In this document: positions 1 to 10,100 of the stretch, piece by piece | How positions within the stretch are numbered: the stretch's first letter is position 1 | How the letters are laid out: every line of letters starts with the position of its first letter | From: Pectobacterium polaris | GTDB taxonomy: Bacteria; Pseudomonadota; Gammaproteobacteria; Enterobacterales; Enterobacteriaceae | Assembly (NCBI RefSeq): GCF_002307355.1 | Contig: NZ_CP017481.1 | Location: 4,278,001-4,342,000 of the forward strand | DNA length: 64,000 nucleotides | Direction of reading: 5' to 3' | Translations under genes and position numbers: made by a program | The notes under the pieces: generated by a model | What the model was told of the DNA's origin: nothing | The model's database searches: none | The model's input: only the letters and a program-made list of their open reading frames with translations

Positions 1-73
1 CAAACTGCTTGCTGATGTGCGTCATTGCCAGACCGCCGCCGGACGGCGACGGGGCTGAGTGATATGCCACCAT
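1..73 (-). CDS. Sugar ABC transporter ATP-binding protein, N-terminal fragment
   Basis: Only the first 24 codons are inside the window. The ATG is at 71-73 and the reading stays open to the edge. The peptide runs MVAYHSAPSPSGGG..., then a segment like MTHISKQF, typical of the strand that precedes Walker A in sugar-import ATPases of the RbsA/XylG/YtfR type. It starts 4 bases after the stop of the periplasmic binding protein gene on the same strand, so the two form one operon (binding protein, then ATPase). The substrate cannot be told from this fragment. Confidence 0.7.
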   Translation of the reverse strand, partial: MVAYHSAPSPSGGGLAMTHISKQF

Positions 74-77
74 AGCC

Positions 78-1061
78 TTATTTCAGTTCGCCATAGCCAA
101 GCTGTTTATAGACTGCCTTGGCTTCCGCCTCCCCTTTGACAGGCAAGACTGGCACAAACGTCTGCGGTAGCAGTGTGGCACCCGCGAAATAGCGCGCGAC
201 GTTTTTCGCCGATGTGGTGCCGATCAAACGCGGCTGCTGCGCAACGTTGGCAACAAATGGACTGCCTTTCTCCGCCATAATTTCCAGCGTTTCTGGCCCG
301 GCATCAATCGCCGTGACCTTCACATCCTTATCACGCCCGGTTTCTTCCAGTGCTTGCACCACACCGATGGCCGGCTGATCCCAGCAGGCAACGTGGATTG
401 CATCCAACGTACCTTTCGGGTACTGGCTCAGCAACTCAAGGGTTTTCTTGCGCGCGTCTTCCGGCGAGTTGGAATATTGTTCAGCCAGCTCAGGCTGAAT
501 GATTTTGATCCCCGGATAATCTTGCAGAACGTATTTCCACAGGTCATAGCGAATACCGCAGATGCGCAGCGCGTTGGAGAACGCATTGAAAACCGCGATA
601 TTGCCTTTTCCGCCCAGCGCATCCGCGGTATAGCGACCGATCGTCGAACCGATCGCGTAGTTATCCGACGTCGTGTTATTGATGGAATACGATGAAACAT
701 GATCGACGGTGAAAACCGGAATCTTTGCCTCACGCAGCGCTTTAAACTTCGGTTCTACCGCGCTGTCACCGAGAATACTGATCACCGCATCGACCTTACG
801 CGCCAGCAGGATGTCGTGGTTATTGGCATGAACCTGATTATCACGCCCCCCATCCACCCCCACGACCTGCCCACCGAGTTTCTCAATTTCTTCGGTCGCC
901 CCTTTGTAGGCCTCACGGTCCCAAAAGTGCTGTGTTCCCACCACGGCAACGCCAATGGTTTTTCCCTTCAATGACAGTGTCTCATCCGCTGCCTGAACAG
1001 AGGTCATTACCCCTGTAGCCAGCACGCATGCAGCCAGACGAGAAAAGCGAGTCTTCATCAT
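78..1061 (-). CDS. Periplasmic sugar-binding protein of an ABC transporter
   Basis: Substrate-binding component of a sugar (CUT2-like) importer, acting in the periplasm. I place the start at the ATG at 1061, giving about 327 residues, because it begins MMKTRFSRLAAC, a normal Sec signal peptide ending near VQAADE, and has a GGGAT-like ribosome binding site just upstream. The longer reading from 1109 adds residues with no signal-peptide logic. The mature part shows type I periplasmic-binding-protein features: VAVVGTQHFWD at the first strand, KVDAVISILGD, IPVFTVDH and a late VTAIDAGPETL. It is first gene of an operon with the downstream ATPase. The sugar is unknown; D-ribose/galactose-like ligands are typical of the family. 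Confidence 0.8.
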   Translation of the reverse strand: MMKTRFSRLAACVLATGVMTSVQAADETLSLKGKTIGVAVVGTQHFWDREAYKGATEEIEKLGGQVVGVDGGRDNQVHANNHDILLARKVDAVISILGDSAVEPKFKALREAKIPVFTVDHVSSYSINNTTSDNYAIGSTIGRYTADALGGKGNIAVFNAFSNALRICGIRYDLWKYVLQDYPGIKIIQPELAEQYSNSPEDARKKTLELLSQYPKGTLDAIHVACWDQPAIGVVQALEETGRDKDVKVTAIDAGPETLEIMAEKGSPFVANVAQQPRLIGTTSAKNVARYFAGATLLPQTFVPVLPVKGEAEAKAVYKQLGYGELK

Positions 1062-1297
1062 TTTTATCCCGATTTTTATAAAATAATTAGCAGGAAAAGA
1101 GATTAGCAACGGGAAAAGTTAAATCGAAATAACAAAAATGATAATGGCTAGTGAATAAATAGAAATAGCATTGATGAACAGATGTAGCGATTTTTACTTA
1201 TTGAATTTACAGGAATAAGTTATAAAAAACGCATCTTGTTTTTTATCCCTATAAAGGGAATGGTTAAGGTTCTTCTATACTTAAGGGAAAAGCAGAC

Positions 1298-1819
1298 ATG
1301 ACAACATTATCGATTTACCACCGTCCGCACATCACGCAACCCGTTCAGCAACTCACCACGTTTAATGACATCGCTTCCCTGCTCGCCAGCGCTGGGATCC
1401 AGCTAGAACACTGGCAGACCGACGCACCACCGCTCGACGCCAGCAGCGAAATCATTTTGACGCAGTATCATGCCGATATTGAACGTCTCAAACAGCAGGA
1501 GGGCTACACCTCTGCCGATGTGATCAGCCTGACGCCGGATCATGCCGAGAGACTGGCGCTGCGGGAAAAATTTCTTCAGGAACACACCCACAGTGAAGAT
1601 GAAGTGCGCTTCTTCGTGCGCGGCAGCGGAAGCTTCTTTGTGCCGATTGGCGAACAGGTTTTCCAGCTTACCTGTGAGGCCGGCGATCTCTTACGCGTTC
1701 CCGCTAACACACCGCACTGGTTTGACTGCGGCGAATTTCCTGATTTTGTCGCGATCCGCATTTTTACTAATCCAGAAGGCTGGGTTGGGCACTTTACCGG
1801 ACGGGAGACGTTTCACTAA
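1298..1819 (+). CDS. mtnD: Acireductone dioxygenase
   Basis: Cupin enzyme of the methionine salvage pathway. It oxidises 1,2-dihydroxy-3-keto-5-methylthiopentene; with iron it gives the methionine precursor plus formate, with nickel an off-pathway product plus CO. The 173-residue length is close to the family norm (about 180). The metal ligands are visible: His96 and His98 (EHTHSEDE), Glu102, and His140 (NTPHWFD). The ribosome binding site AAGGGA sits 9 bases before the ATG. Other mtn genes are not next to it: a divergent sugar transporter lies on the left and yehS on the right. It therefore appears to be a single transcription unit driven from 1110-1297. Confidence 0.92.
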   Translation: MTTLSIYHRPHITQPVQQLTTFNDIASLLASAGIQLEHWQTDAPPLDASSEIILTQYHADIERLKQQEGYTSADVISLTPDHAERLALREKFLQEHTHSEDEVRFFVRGSGSFFVPIGEQVFQLTCEAGDLLRVPANTPHWFDCGEFPDFVAIRIFTNPEGWVGHFTGRETFH

Positions 1820-1903
1820 TTCCACGATCGTTTCTGCATTTCTCCGCCGTTCCCTTTATACTGTGCGTTTTGTACCAAGACGAACGGCGAGACCCCTTCC
1901 GTA

Positions 1904-2368
1904 ATGATGAATAACGATGTCCTGCGCAGCGTGCGCTATATGCTGAATTTGAATAATGACCACCTGCTGAAAATCCTGGCGCTGGTGGAGATGACCGTCC
2001 CTCCCCAGCAGTTGGCGAGCTACGTCAAAAAAGAGGGAGAGGAAGGCTATCAACCTTGCCCAGACATCGTGATGAGTTATTTCCTGAATGGGCTGATTCT
2101 GCAAAAACGTGGGCAAGATGAAAACCAGCCTGCACCGCAGTTTGAGCGCAAGATGACCAACAATATTATTCTGAAAAAGCTGCGTATCGCATTTTCATTA
2201 AAAACGGATGATATTCAGGCGATCCTGCTGGCACAAAATTTTCGCATTTCAGTACCGGAAGTCACCGCGATGATGCGCGCGCCTGATCATAAAAACTATC
2301 GCACCTGCGGCGATCAGGTGATCCGCTACTTCCTGAAAGGGCTGACGGCGCGAGTACGCAAAGGCTAA
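1904..2368 (+). CDS. yehS: DUF1456 family protein YehS
   Basis: Cytoplasmic protein of about 154 residues built from two copies of the DUF1456 helical unit (roughly residues 1-70 and 80-150). Each copy holds an RxxCPDIV/RTCGDQV-like helix followed by YFLNGL or YFLKGL. The second half carries LKKLRIAFSLKTDD and MMRAPDHKNYR, near-identical to the E. coli YehS sequence as I remember it. Function is unknown. The start could be either of two adjacent ATGs (1904 or 1907); the ribosome binding site is weak. A strong terminator follows at 2392-2445. Confidence 0.88.
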   Translation: MMNNDVLRSVRYMLNLNNDHLLKILALVEMTVPPQQLASYVKKEGEEGYQPCPDIVMSYFLNGLILQKRGQDENQPAPQFERKMTNNIILKKLRIAFSLKTDDIQAILLAQNFRISVPEVTAMMRAPDHKNYRTCGDQVIRYFLKGLTARVRKG

Positions 2369-2391
2369 AAGCACCGTTAACGACACGACAG

Positions 2392-2445
2392 GAGCGTTGC
2401 CTGACTGACCTTTTCTTGTAAAGGCATCAGCAACGCTCGGTTTTT
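2392..2445 (+). terminator. Intrinsic terminator of yehS
   Basis: GAGCGTTGC (2392-2400) pairs with GCAACGCTC (2430-2438). The stem continues inward through CTGA/TCAG and CCTTT/AAAGG, and a run of five T follows at 2441-2445. It lies 24 bases after the yehS stop. Confidence 0.85.
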
Positions 2446-2485
2446 AGTACGGTATATTTTAATACAGTATTGTTTAATACAGTAT
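2443..2485. repeat. Three tandem 15-bp units, each with a small palindrome
   Basis: Three 13-base units separated by 2 bases: TTTAGTACGGTAT (2443-2455), TTTAATACAGTAT (2458-2470) and TTTAATACAGTAT (2473-2485). The exact period is 15. The last two contain AATAC-A-GTAT dyads. The array starts in the T-run of the yehS terminator and ends on the first base of the stop codon of the minus-strand nuclease gene. It could help terminate that gene or be a short slippage-born repeat. Confidence 0.7.
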
Positions 2486-3441
2486 CAGTGCTGTGTGTCA
2501 TGCAGGATAGCCATGACCAATTGCTCGAGCTCTTCGTTTTCAAGTCGGGTAATTTGCCGCACTTTTTCCTTATCCATACCCGTTAACAGCAATTCTCGGG
2601 CAATTTGCCTGGCACTATTTTTCATCCCTTGTTCAATGCCCTGCTCCAATCCTTGTGCTAACCCTTGCTGAATACCGCGTTGGATTCCTTCGTCGAATCC
2701 CATTTTTTTCAATTGTTCTGCAATCGTCATAATGTCCTCCTGACCGGTTGATAGCGGTGCTGCCAGTGCGTCAATGAAATCTGCGGGTTTGGATGTGTTT
2801 CCCGCTTGTGCAATATAAAATAACAGCGCCCGACGCTGCGTCAGCGGCACCGACCAGCGTTCAAATAGTAACCCAATCTCACGCGCCAGCTCCAGCATAT
2901 CACGGGTACGAATATGCTTCTGTACCAGTTCCAGTAACGCCATGCGGCGATGCGTGCGAATCTCATCATCCGAAATAGCAGTTAAATCCACCAGTGGGAA
3001 AGGCTGTTCATACAGCGCTTGTGCCAGTACAGGATCGGCGAAGCTGTCCAGCCAGCGAAGGCTGTAAGGATAAGGACGCGCTCTGCCGTGATAAAACAGC
3101 AGCGGCACCACCAGCGGTAAGCGATCGTGTCCCTGATCCAGATGTTGCTGCATAGCAGCCAGACAATAGCGCAGCAGCCGGAAAGCCATCTGTTTTTCCG
3201 GGCGACTTTGGTGTTCAATCACACAGTAAATATACCCTTTGCCTGCGGTGGTACGTAGCGAGTACAGCACGTCCGATATCCGCGCACGCAGCTTTTCATC
3301 AATAAACGACGCGGATTCCAATTGCAGCGTGCTGAAATCACATCGTTTGCGGATTTCATCCGGCAGATGAATAGTCAGAAAATCCCGTGCGACCGCGATG
3401 TCGCTCAGAAACTGTTTGAAGATCGCATCATGCGATGGCAT
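2485..3441 (-). CDS. Rpn family (YhgA-like) recombination-promoting nuclease
   Basis: PD-(D/E)XK nuclease of the Rpn/transposase_31 family. E. coli members are DNA endonucleases that raise RecA-independent recombination; the cellular role here is inferred. The N-terminal signature is PSHDAIFKQFLSD, followed by a FIDEKLRARISDVLYSL stretch holding the catalytic Asp and by YIYCVIEHQS with the E-x-Q part of the active site. PLLFYHGRARPYPYS is also typical. The C-terminal third has a Gln-Gly repeat (about residues 230-255: GIQRGIQQG, LAQGLEQG, IEQG), common in this family. I chose the ATG at 3441 (318 residues) because AAGGGG lies 6 bases upstream; the ATG at 3465 has no such site. It follows cobA on the same strand after 26 bases. 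Confidence 0.85.
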   Translation of the reverse strand: MPSHDAIFKQFLSDIAVARDFLTIHLPDEIRKRCDFSTLQLESASFIDEKLRARISDVLYSLRTTAGKGYIYCVIEHQSRPEKQMAFRLLRYCLAAMQQHLDQGHDRLPLVVPLLFYHGRARPYPYSLRWLDSFADPVLAQALYEQPFPLVDLTAISDDEIRTHRRMALLELVQKHIRTRDMLELAREIGLLFERWSVPLTQRRALLFYIAQAGNTSKPADFIDALAAPLSTGQEDIMTIAEQLKKMGFDEGIQRGIQQGLAQGLEQGIEQGMKNSARQIARELLLTGMDKEKVRQITRLENEELEQLVMAILHDTQH

Positions 3442-3467
3442 CTCGTCCCCTTCCCTGTAGGCCATGA

Positions 3468-4430
3468 CTAAAAATTCAGTAGGGAGGGTAACGAGGACAC
3501 GATAATAAAGCAGAAAACAGCGTAGAAAGTGGAAAGCGCCTCGAAGAAAAACTGCTTTATTTCGAGGCGCTGACTGTAGGCAGAGAGCCGTTGCTGTCGG
3601 GCGGCTTCATGTTTTTCCATCGTCAACCGCGTTGGGGCTGCGTCGACCTGCAGCGCCGGATGACGGCAGAAGCGGACGACGTCACCGACCACCAGCAGGC
3701 TAGGCGACTGTGGTTGATAGCGTGCCAGCAGTGCCGGTAAGGTCGCCAGCGTCGCGGTTAATAACCGCTGATCCGGCTGGGTGCCGCGTTCGATAATCGC
3801 GATGGGCGTCTGCGCGGACAGCCCGTGTTCGATCAGACGCTGACACAGTCGACTGCTGTGGCTCAGCCCCATATAGAACACCAGCGTTTGCTGGCTGTCG
3901 GCCAGTGTTGGCCAGTCCAATTGCGGCTCGCCATCGCGTGAATGACCGGTTACGAAGCGGACCGACTGGGCACAGGCCCGGTGCGTCAGCGGTAGCCCCA
4001 CAGCCGCCGCACAGCCTGTCGCAGCGGTAATACCCGGCACGACGTGGCAGATGATTCCGGCCTGTTGGGCATAATCCATCTCTTCGCCGCCGCGACCAAA
4101 AATAAAGGGATCGCCGCCCTTCAGACGGATCACCCGCTGCCCGGCCTGCGCCAGTTCGACCAACAGCTGATTGATTTTTTCCTGTGACAGACGGTGACAG
4201 CCGCGCGTTTTTCCGACGTCGATACACAGTGCCTGTTCGGGCACCAAATCCATAATCTCCGCCGACACCAGCCGATCGTAGACCACAACATCCGCCTGCT
4301 GGATTGCCCGCAGCGCCTTCAGCGTCAGCAGTTCTACATCACCCGGCCCTGCACCCACTAGCCAGATTTCACCGCCGAGTACAGGCTGACGCCGTTGGCC
4401 CTTCGCCAATATTGATTGTGTTGTCATCAT
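3468..4430 (-). CDS. cobA: Uroporphyrinogen-III C-methyltransferase (SUMT) with unusual C-terminal tail
   Basis: Methylates uroporphyrinogen III at C2 and C7 with S-adenosylmethionine, the first step to sirohaem, the nitrite reductase cofactor. Visible motifs are [12 protein letters not shown] near the N-terminus, [26 protein letters not shown] and VVGDVVRFC. The start is the first ATG of an ATGATG pair at 4430, with GAGG 6 bases upstream. It lies 25 bases after nasA and is the usual last gene of such nas clusters. The protein should end soon after VVRFC (about residue 250), but this frame runs about 65 residues further. The last part ([15 protein letters not shown]...) looks like translated hairpin or intergenic DNA, so the original stop may have been lost. 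Confidence 0.88.
   Translation of the reverse strand: MMTTQSILAKGQRRQPVLGGEIWLVGAGPGDVELLTLKALRAIQQADVVVYDRLVSAEIMDLVPEQALCIDVGKTRGCHRLSQEKINQLLVELAQAGQRVIRLKGGDPFIFGRGGEEMDYAQQAGIICHVVPGITAATGCAAAVGLPLTHRACAQSVRFVTGHSRDGEPQLDWPTLADSQQTLVFYMGLSHSSRLCQRLIEHGLSAQTPIAIIERGTQPDQRLLTATLATLPALLARYQPQSPSLLVVGDVVRFCRHPALQVDAAPTRLTMEKHEAARQQRLSAYSQRLEIKQFFFEALSTFYAVFCFIIVSSLPSLLNF
3504..3571 (-). promoter_or_regulatory. Nested dyads (possible pseudoknot or attenuator) in the cobA 3' end
   Basis: First stem: AGCGCCTCGAA (3535-3545) with TTCGAGGCGCT (3561-3571), 11 perfect pairs, 15-base loop. Second stem: CTGCTTTATT (3552-3561), mostly inside that loop, is the perfect complement of AATAAAGCAG (3504-3513). 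The two share one base, so the transcript could form an H-type pseudoknot or switch between hairpins. It overlaps the odd end of the cobA frame and lies 63 bases before the downstream nuclease ATG. Function is inferred only. Confidence 0.5.
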
Positions 4431-4455
4431 GTCACACCTCATTACGCCGTGGCGC

Positions 4456-7163
4456 TCAACCTGCTTTTTTCAATTCATTGACCGTTATCGGCACATGCTG
4501 GCTCAATAACGCTTTCAGTTCGGGGATACAGGAACCGCAGTTGGTGCCACATTTCAGCGTGCCGCCTAAGGCTGCCACACTGTGGCAGCCTTTACGAATC
4601 GCACCCACAATGATCGCTTCGCCAACGCTATAGCAACTGCAAATCGTTGCCCCTTGCGTCACTTGCCCCTGTGGGGCCTGACCCGCCAGCAGCGCGTGGC
4701 GTTCGTGCGGGAGCTGCGGTGGAGTGATAAACGCCTGACGCACCGCATCGCTGTCAATACGCAGCGCCTGTGCACTGACATAGCAGGCCAGCGCCACGCG
4801 GCCATCACGCCAGCCAATCAGGTGAAATACGCCACTGCCCTGCGCAACCTGACACTGCATGTTTTCCAACCCATAATGCTCGGTCAGCCATGCCTGCCAG
4901 TCGTCTACCGGCACGCGGTCAGCAAACAGATACTGCGTCACGCCCTCATGAGGCACTTTGCTCCAGTAGGTGGCGGGCGGCGGCAGAACGTCATGCTCTG
5001 CGGGTAACGTTAATGGTGCAGTCGGCGGTTCGTCAGCAAAAAACAGCGTGGCCTGCCAGGCGGTATGCCAAGGTTGGATACGTACCCGGCTGTGCTTGCT
5101 TTCCGGCTGGCCGGAATACGGATCGGTAATCGGCGCAACTAAACTGTCAGCCCGCGCCTGAGCGCTGAACTGCTGATTCCAGTGCATCGGTACAAATACG
5201 CTGCCGCGTGCCTGTCCGGCGTCGAGTCGCGCCCGCGCCAGCATCCAGCCGTGTACCGACGACAAGCGCACCAAGTCGCCCGCCTGAATATCATGCGTCT
5301 GCGCATCCTGTGGATGCAGCTCGCAGTAGGGTTCGCTGATATGACGCATCAGCCGAGCCGCTTTGCCAGTCCGCGTCATGGTGTGCCACTGATCGCGAAT
5401 ACGCCCAGTATTCAGCACCAACGGATACGCCGCACTCCACGGGCTTTGCGGCAGCGACGGCGTTACCGACACCAGCCGCGCTTTGCCATCGGCATGCCAG
5501 AATCGACCATCGTCACCCAGTCGAGCGCGCCCGTGTGGGTATGTCGCATTCACCGGCCACTGTATCGGTTCCAACTGCTGCCACTGCTGATTGCTGAGCG
5601 TCGCCAGCCCGCTGATATCAAACGCGCGACTACCGTTATTCTCAAATCCGGACAGCGCCGCATGTTCACGAAAAATTTCCGCCGGATGCTGATAAGCAAA
5701 GGCTTCAGCAAATCCCATACGCTGCGCCACCTGACTCAGCATCCACCAGTTAGCTTTGGCTTCCCCCGGCGCGGGCAGAAAGGCTCGCTGACGAGACACC
5801 CGGCGTTCGGAATTGGTTACCGTGCCGTCTTTTTCTCCCCAACCCAGCGCAGGCAGTAAGATATCAGCGGTTTCTGCGGTATCGGTATGTCGCATCACCT
5901 CGGAGACGATCACCAGCGGGCAGCGTTCCAGCGCCTGTTTCACTCGGTCGGCATCTGGCATCGACACCACCGGATTAGTGCCCATAATCCACACCGCTTT
6001 AATATCGCCGCGTTCAACCGCGCGAAACAGGTCCACCGCATTTAGACCGGGCTGCGTCGCGACATTATCGCTCTGCCAGAAGCGCCCTACGCGGTCGATG
6101 TCCTGCGGCGTAAAACCCATATGGCTGGCAAGCTGATTGGCCAGCCCGCCGACTTCCCGTCCGCCCATCGCATTTGGCTGTCCGGTTATCGAAAAGGGGC
6201 CGGAACCCGACACGCCGATTTTGCTGCTCAGCAGATGCGCATTAATGATAGCGTTGCATTTATCACTGCCCGAGGACGATTGATTTACGCCCTGCGAATA
6301 GAGCGTGACCACTTTATCGCTGGTGCTGAACAGGTGATAGAAGCACTCGATATCGGCTTCATCTAACCGACAGAACTCTGCGACCTGCGCCACCGACCAC
6401 GCCTGCGCTGACTCTAATGCCTCTTCCACGCCGGAAAAACGCTCGGCCAATTCGGCGCGATCGATGCGTGGATCTTGTGCAATCCAATGCAGCAGACCGT
6501 TGAACAGCCCGGCATCGCTGCCGGGTTGCAGCGGTAAATGCAGATCGGCAATATCGCAGGTTGCGGTACGTCGAGGGTCAATCACCACCACCTGCATCTG
6601 TGGCCGCTGCTGTTTCGCTTGCACCAGCCGCTGATAGACCACCGGATGCGCCCAGGCAGTATTAGAACCGACCAGCACCACCACATCCGCCAGCTCGATA
6701 TCTTCATAATTACAGGGAACGGCATCCGCCCCAGCCCGCGCTTGTAGCCGATCACCGCAGACGCCATGCACAGCCGAGAGTTGGTATCCATATTGGCGAC
6801 GCCAATGAAGCCTTTCATCAGCTTGTTGGCGACGTAGTAATCTTCCGTCAACAGCTGGCCTGAACCATAAAACGCGACCGACTGCGGGCCGTGTTGCTGC
6901 ATGGTCGCCAGCAGCCGTTCAGCTACCGTATCGAGCGCCTGCTCCCAGCTAACGCGACGTCCTTCCACCAGCGGCCACAAGAGCCGACCTTTCAAATCCA
7001 GCGTATCTCCCAGAGCGGAGCCTTTGACGCACAGGCGACCCAAATTTGCCGGGTGCGCCGGATCGCCACTGATCTTTACCCCACCTTGTCCATCGTGTTC
7101 TGCCAGCACGCCACAGCCGACGCCACAATAGGGGCAGGTTGTCCGACAGATGCGCGCGTTCAT
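4456..7163 (-). pseudogene. nasA: Assimilatory nitrate reductase catalytic subunit, one-base frameshift
   Basis: Cytoplasmic molybdopterin enzyme reducing nitrate to nitrite. The 5' part starts at 7163 (MNARICRTTCPYCGVGCG) with the [4Fe-4S] cysteines in CPYCGVGC and RLCVKGSALGD. It reads correctly to NSRLCMASAVIGYKRGLG and then goes out of frame. The next frame resumes with ADAVPCNYEDIELADVVVL and runs to 4456. It includes GSNTAWAHPV, a molybdopterin-dinucleotide-binding C-terminal half, and a BFD-like [2Fe-2S] domain (ICSCYSV ... CGTNCGSC). One G is missing in a run of four at 6729-6732. Restoring it gives about 902 residues, like NasA of Klebsiella. It is either a real recent inactivation or a homopolymer sequencing error. 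The start overlaps the upstream gene by 4 bases. Confidence 0.9.
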
Positions 7164-10100
7164 GATGCTTTTGCCATGGCAGTGTCTGCCAAAACGACGC
7201 CTTCAGGCACGGCCAGCGGTTGCCGGCATACCCAAATCTCGTCGTCTTCCACGCGTACTGGCCAGGCACGCACGTACAGCGCGCTGTCATCCGGGCTCAC
7301 ACCATCCCGCAGCTTGAAGCGTTTTTTGTACAGCGGTGAAATCACCACTGGTTCACCGGCGACATCACCCAGTAGCCCACGCGACAGCACATTTGCCCCG
7401 CTGCCCGGTTCGTGGTTTTCCAACGCGTACACCTGTTGCTCGCTCCCCGGCAGGTGGAACAGCGCGATCTGCTGCTGTCCGAGGCGCGCCGCCATACCAG
7501 CATGACGCGGAATATCGCCCAGCGTCGCCACCTGTACCCACTCCGCCTCATGCGCGGCGGGTTTCAGAGCAACGGGTTCTGGCGAGACCGCTTTCTCATG
7601 ATCCTGCGCCGGACGAATCTGTCCACGCTCCGGCACCATCACCACCGCTTCATCCGGGCTATCGCTGTTCAGGAAGCCACGGAATAGCGCCAGACGCTCC
7701 GGGCTTTCCAGCGTGGTTTGCCATTCGCACTGGTAGGCATCTACCACGCGCTGCATCTCTTTATCTAATTCTTCACCGATATTCAGGCTATCTTCCAGAA
7801 TCACCTGACGCAGATAGTCGATACCGCCTTCCAGATTATCCATCCAGGTGCTGGTGCGTTGGAGACGATCGCCAGTGCGGATATAGAACATCAAGACCCG
7901 GTCGATGGTGCGCAACAGGGTTTCCGTATCCAGATCGCTGGCGAAGAGATCCGCATGGCGCGGCTTCATACCACCATTGCCGCACACGTACAGATTCCAG
8001 CCTTTATCCGTGGCAATCACGCCGATATCTTTGCTTTGCGCCTCAGCACATTCTCGGGTACAGCCGGAAACCGCCATTTTGACTTTATGCGGTGAGCGCA
8101 GCCCCTTGTAACGGTGCTCTAGTTGGATCGCCAACCCGGTGGAATCCTGCACGCCGTAGCGGCACCAGGTCGATCCCACGCAGGATTTCACGGTACGCAG
8201 CGATTTACCGTAGGCATGACCGGTTTCAAATCCGGCATCGATCAGCTCGCGCCAGATTGCGGGAAGCTGCTCTAAGCGCGCACCGAATAAATCCACCCGC
8301 TGACCGCCGGTGATCTTGGTGTACAGGTTATAGCGCTGCGCCACCTGACCGATCGCGATCAGTCCTTCCGGTGTGATCTCCCCCGCCGGAACGCGCGGCA
8401 CGACGGAATACGTGCCATCTTTTTGGATGTTGGCAAAGAAACGATCGTTGGTATCCTGCAACGGCAGGTGCTGTGGCTGCAGCAGATAGTCATTCCAGCA
8501 GGAGGCCAGCATAGAGCCCACCAGCGGCTTACAGACTTCGCAGCCCAAGCCGTGACCGTAACGCTCAAGGAGGCTATCGAACGAGCGGATCTCATGCACA
8601 CGAATCAGGTGGTACAGCTCCTGACGCGAATAGGCGAAGTGCTCACAAATGTCCTTCTTCACTTCAACGCCCAGTTGCGTCAGTTCGTACTCCATCACCT
8701 GTTTCAGCAGCGGCACACAGCCACCACAGCCCGTACCGGCTTTGGTACAGGTTTTCAGCGCGCCCAGTTCGCCGCAGCCGCCTGCCACCGCCGCCGAGAT
8801 ATCGCTTTTGCTGACGTTATGGCAGGAGCAAATCTGTGCGCTAGCCGGTAATGCCGCCACGCCCAATCCTTTCGGCGCATCGCCAGAACGTGCGGGCAAA
8901 ATCAGCCCTTCCGGCTGTGTAGGCAACGGCATATCGTTGAGCATCATTTGCAGCAGCGTGCTGTAATCGCTGCTGTCGCCAATCAGTACCGCCCCCAGTA
9001 AACGCTTACCGTCGGCAGACACGATGATTTTCTTGTAAACCTCGTTCGGGCCGTCCGTCCATTGGTAGCTTTGGCTTCCCGCCGTGCGCCCATGCGCATC
9101 GCCAATCGAGGCGACGTCAACACCCAGCAGCTTCAGTTTGGTACTCATGTCCGCGCCGGTAAATGGCGTATCGCGCTGCGCCAGCGTATCCGCCACACTG
9201 CGTGCCATCTGGTAGCCCGGTGCCACCAACCCGAAAATCTGCCCTTTCCACAACGCACACTCGCCGATAGCGAAAATCGCGTCATCGGAGGTCTGGCAGC
9301 GGTCATCAATCACGATGCCACCGCGCGGCCCTTTCTCTAAATCGCAGCTGTCTGCCAGCTTGTCGCGCGGGCGAATCCCAGCGGAAAACAGCACCAAATC
9401 GGTTTCCAATACGCTGCCGTCGGCAAAGCAGAGACGGTGCAACGCCTGCTCGCCGTCGGTGATCTCGCGCGTTTCTTTGCTGAGATGAATCTGTACGCCC
9501 AGTGCCTCAATCTTGCGCCGCAGCATGGTGGCACCGCCGTCATCCAACTGCACTGCCATCAGGCGCGGCGCAAATTCCACCACATGGGTGTCTAGCCCCA
9601 ACTGACGCAGGGCGTTTGCCGCTTCCAGCCCCAGCAGGCCGCCGCCAATCACCACGCCAGACTTGCCCTTTTTCGCCTGTGCTGCAATCGCGTCCAGATC
9701 GTCCAGCGTGCGATAAACCAGACAGCCGGGGCGCGTATTGCCGGGAATCGGCGGAACAAACGCATAAGAGCCGGTCGCCAGCACCAGTTTGTCGTAGGCG
9801 GTTTCTCGGCCCTGCGCATCACACACGCATTGACGTTCACGGTCGATAGCCACGATCTCACTGGCACTGCGCAGCTCAATGCCGCTCTCGGCAAAAAAGC
9901 CGTCTTTTACCAGTGACAGAGAGGCGGCGCTGCGGCCAGAAAAATACTCGGAGAGGTGAACGCGGTCATAGGCTTCATGGCGTTCTTCGCCGAATACAAC
10001 TATGTGGTAATGCTGATGCAGGTCACGTTCAACCAGCTGTTCAAGAAAATAGTGGCCGACCATACCGTGGCCGACAACCACCAAAATAGGTTTGCTCATG

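Noticed and set aside
6582..6728. Out-of-frame tail of the 5' nasA frame (GRMPFPVIMKISSWRMWW and onward)
   Set aside because: It is the frame-shifted reading after the lost G, not an independent protein end.
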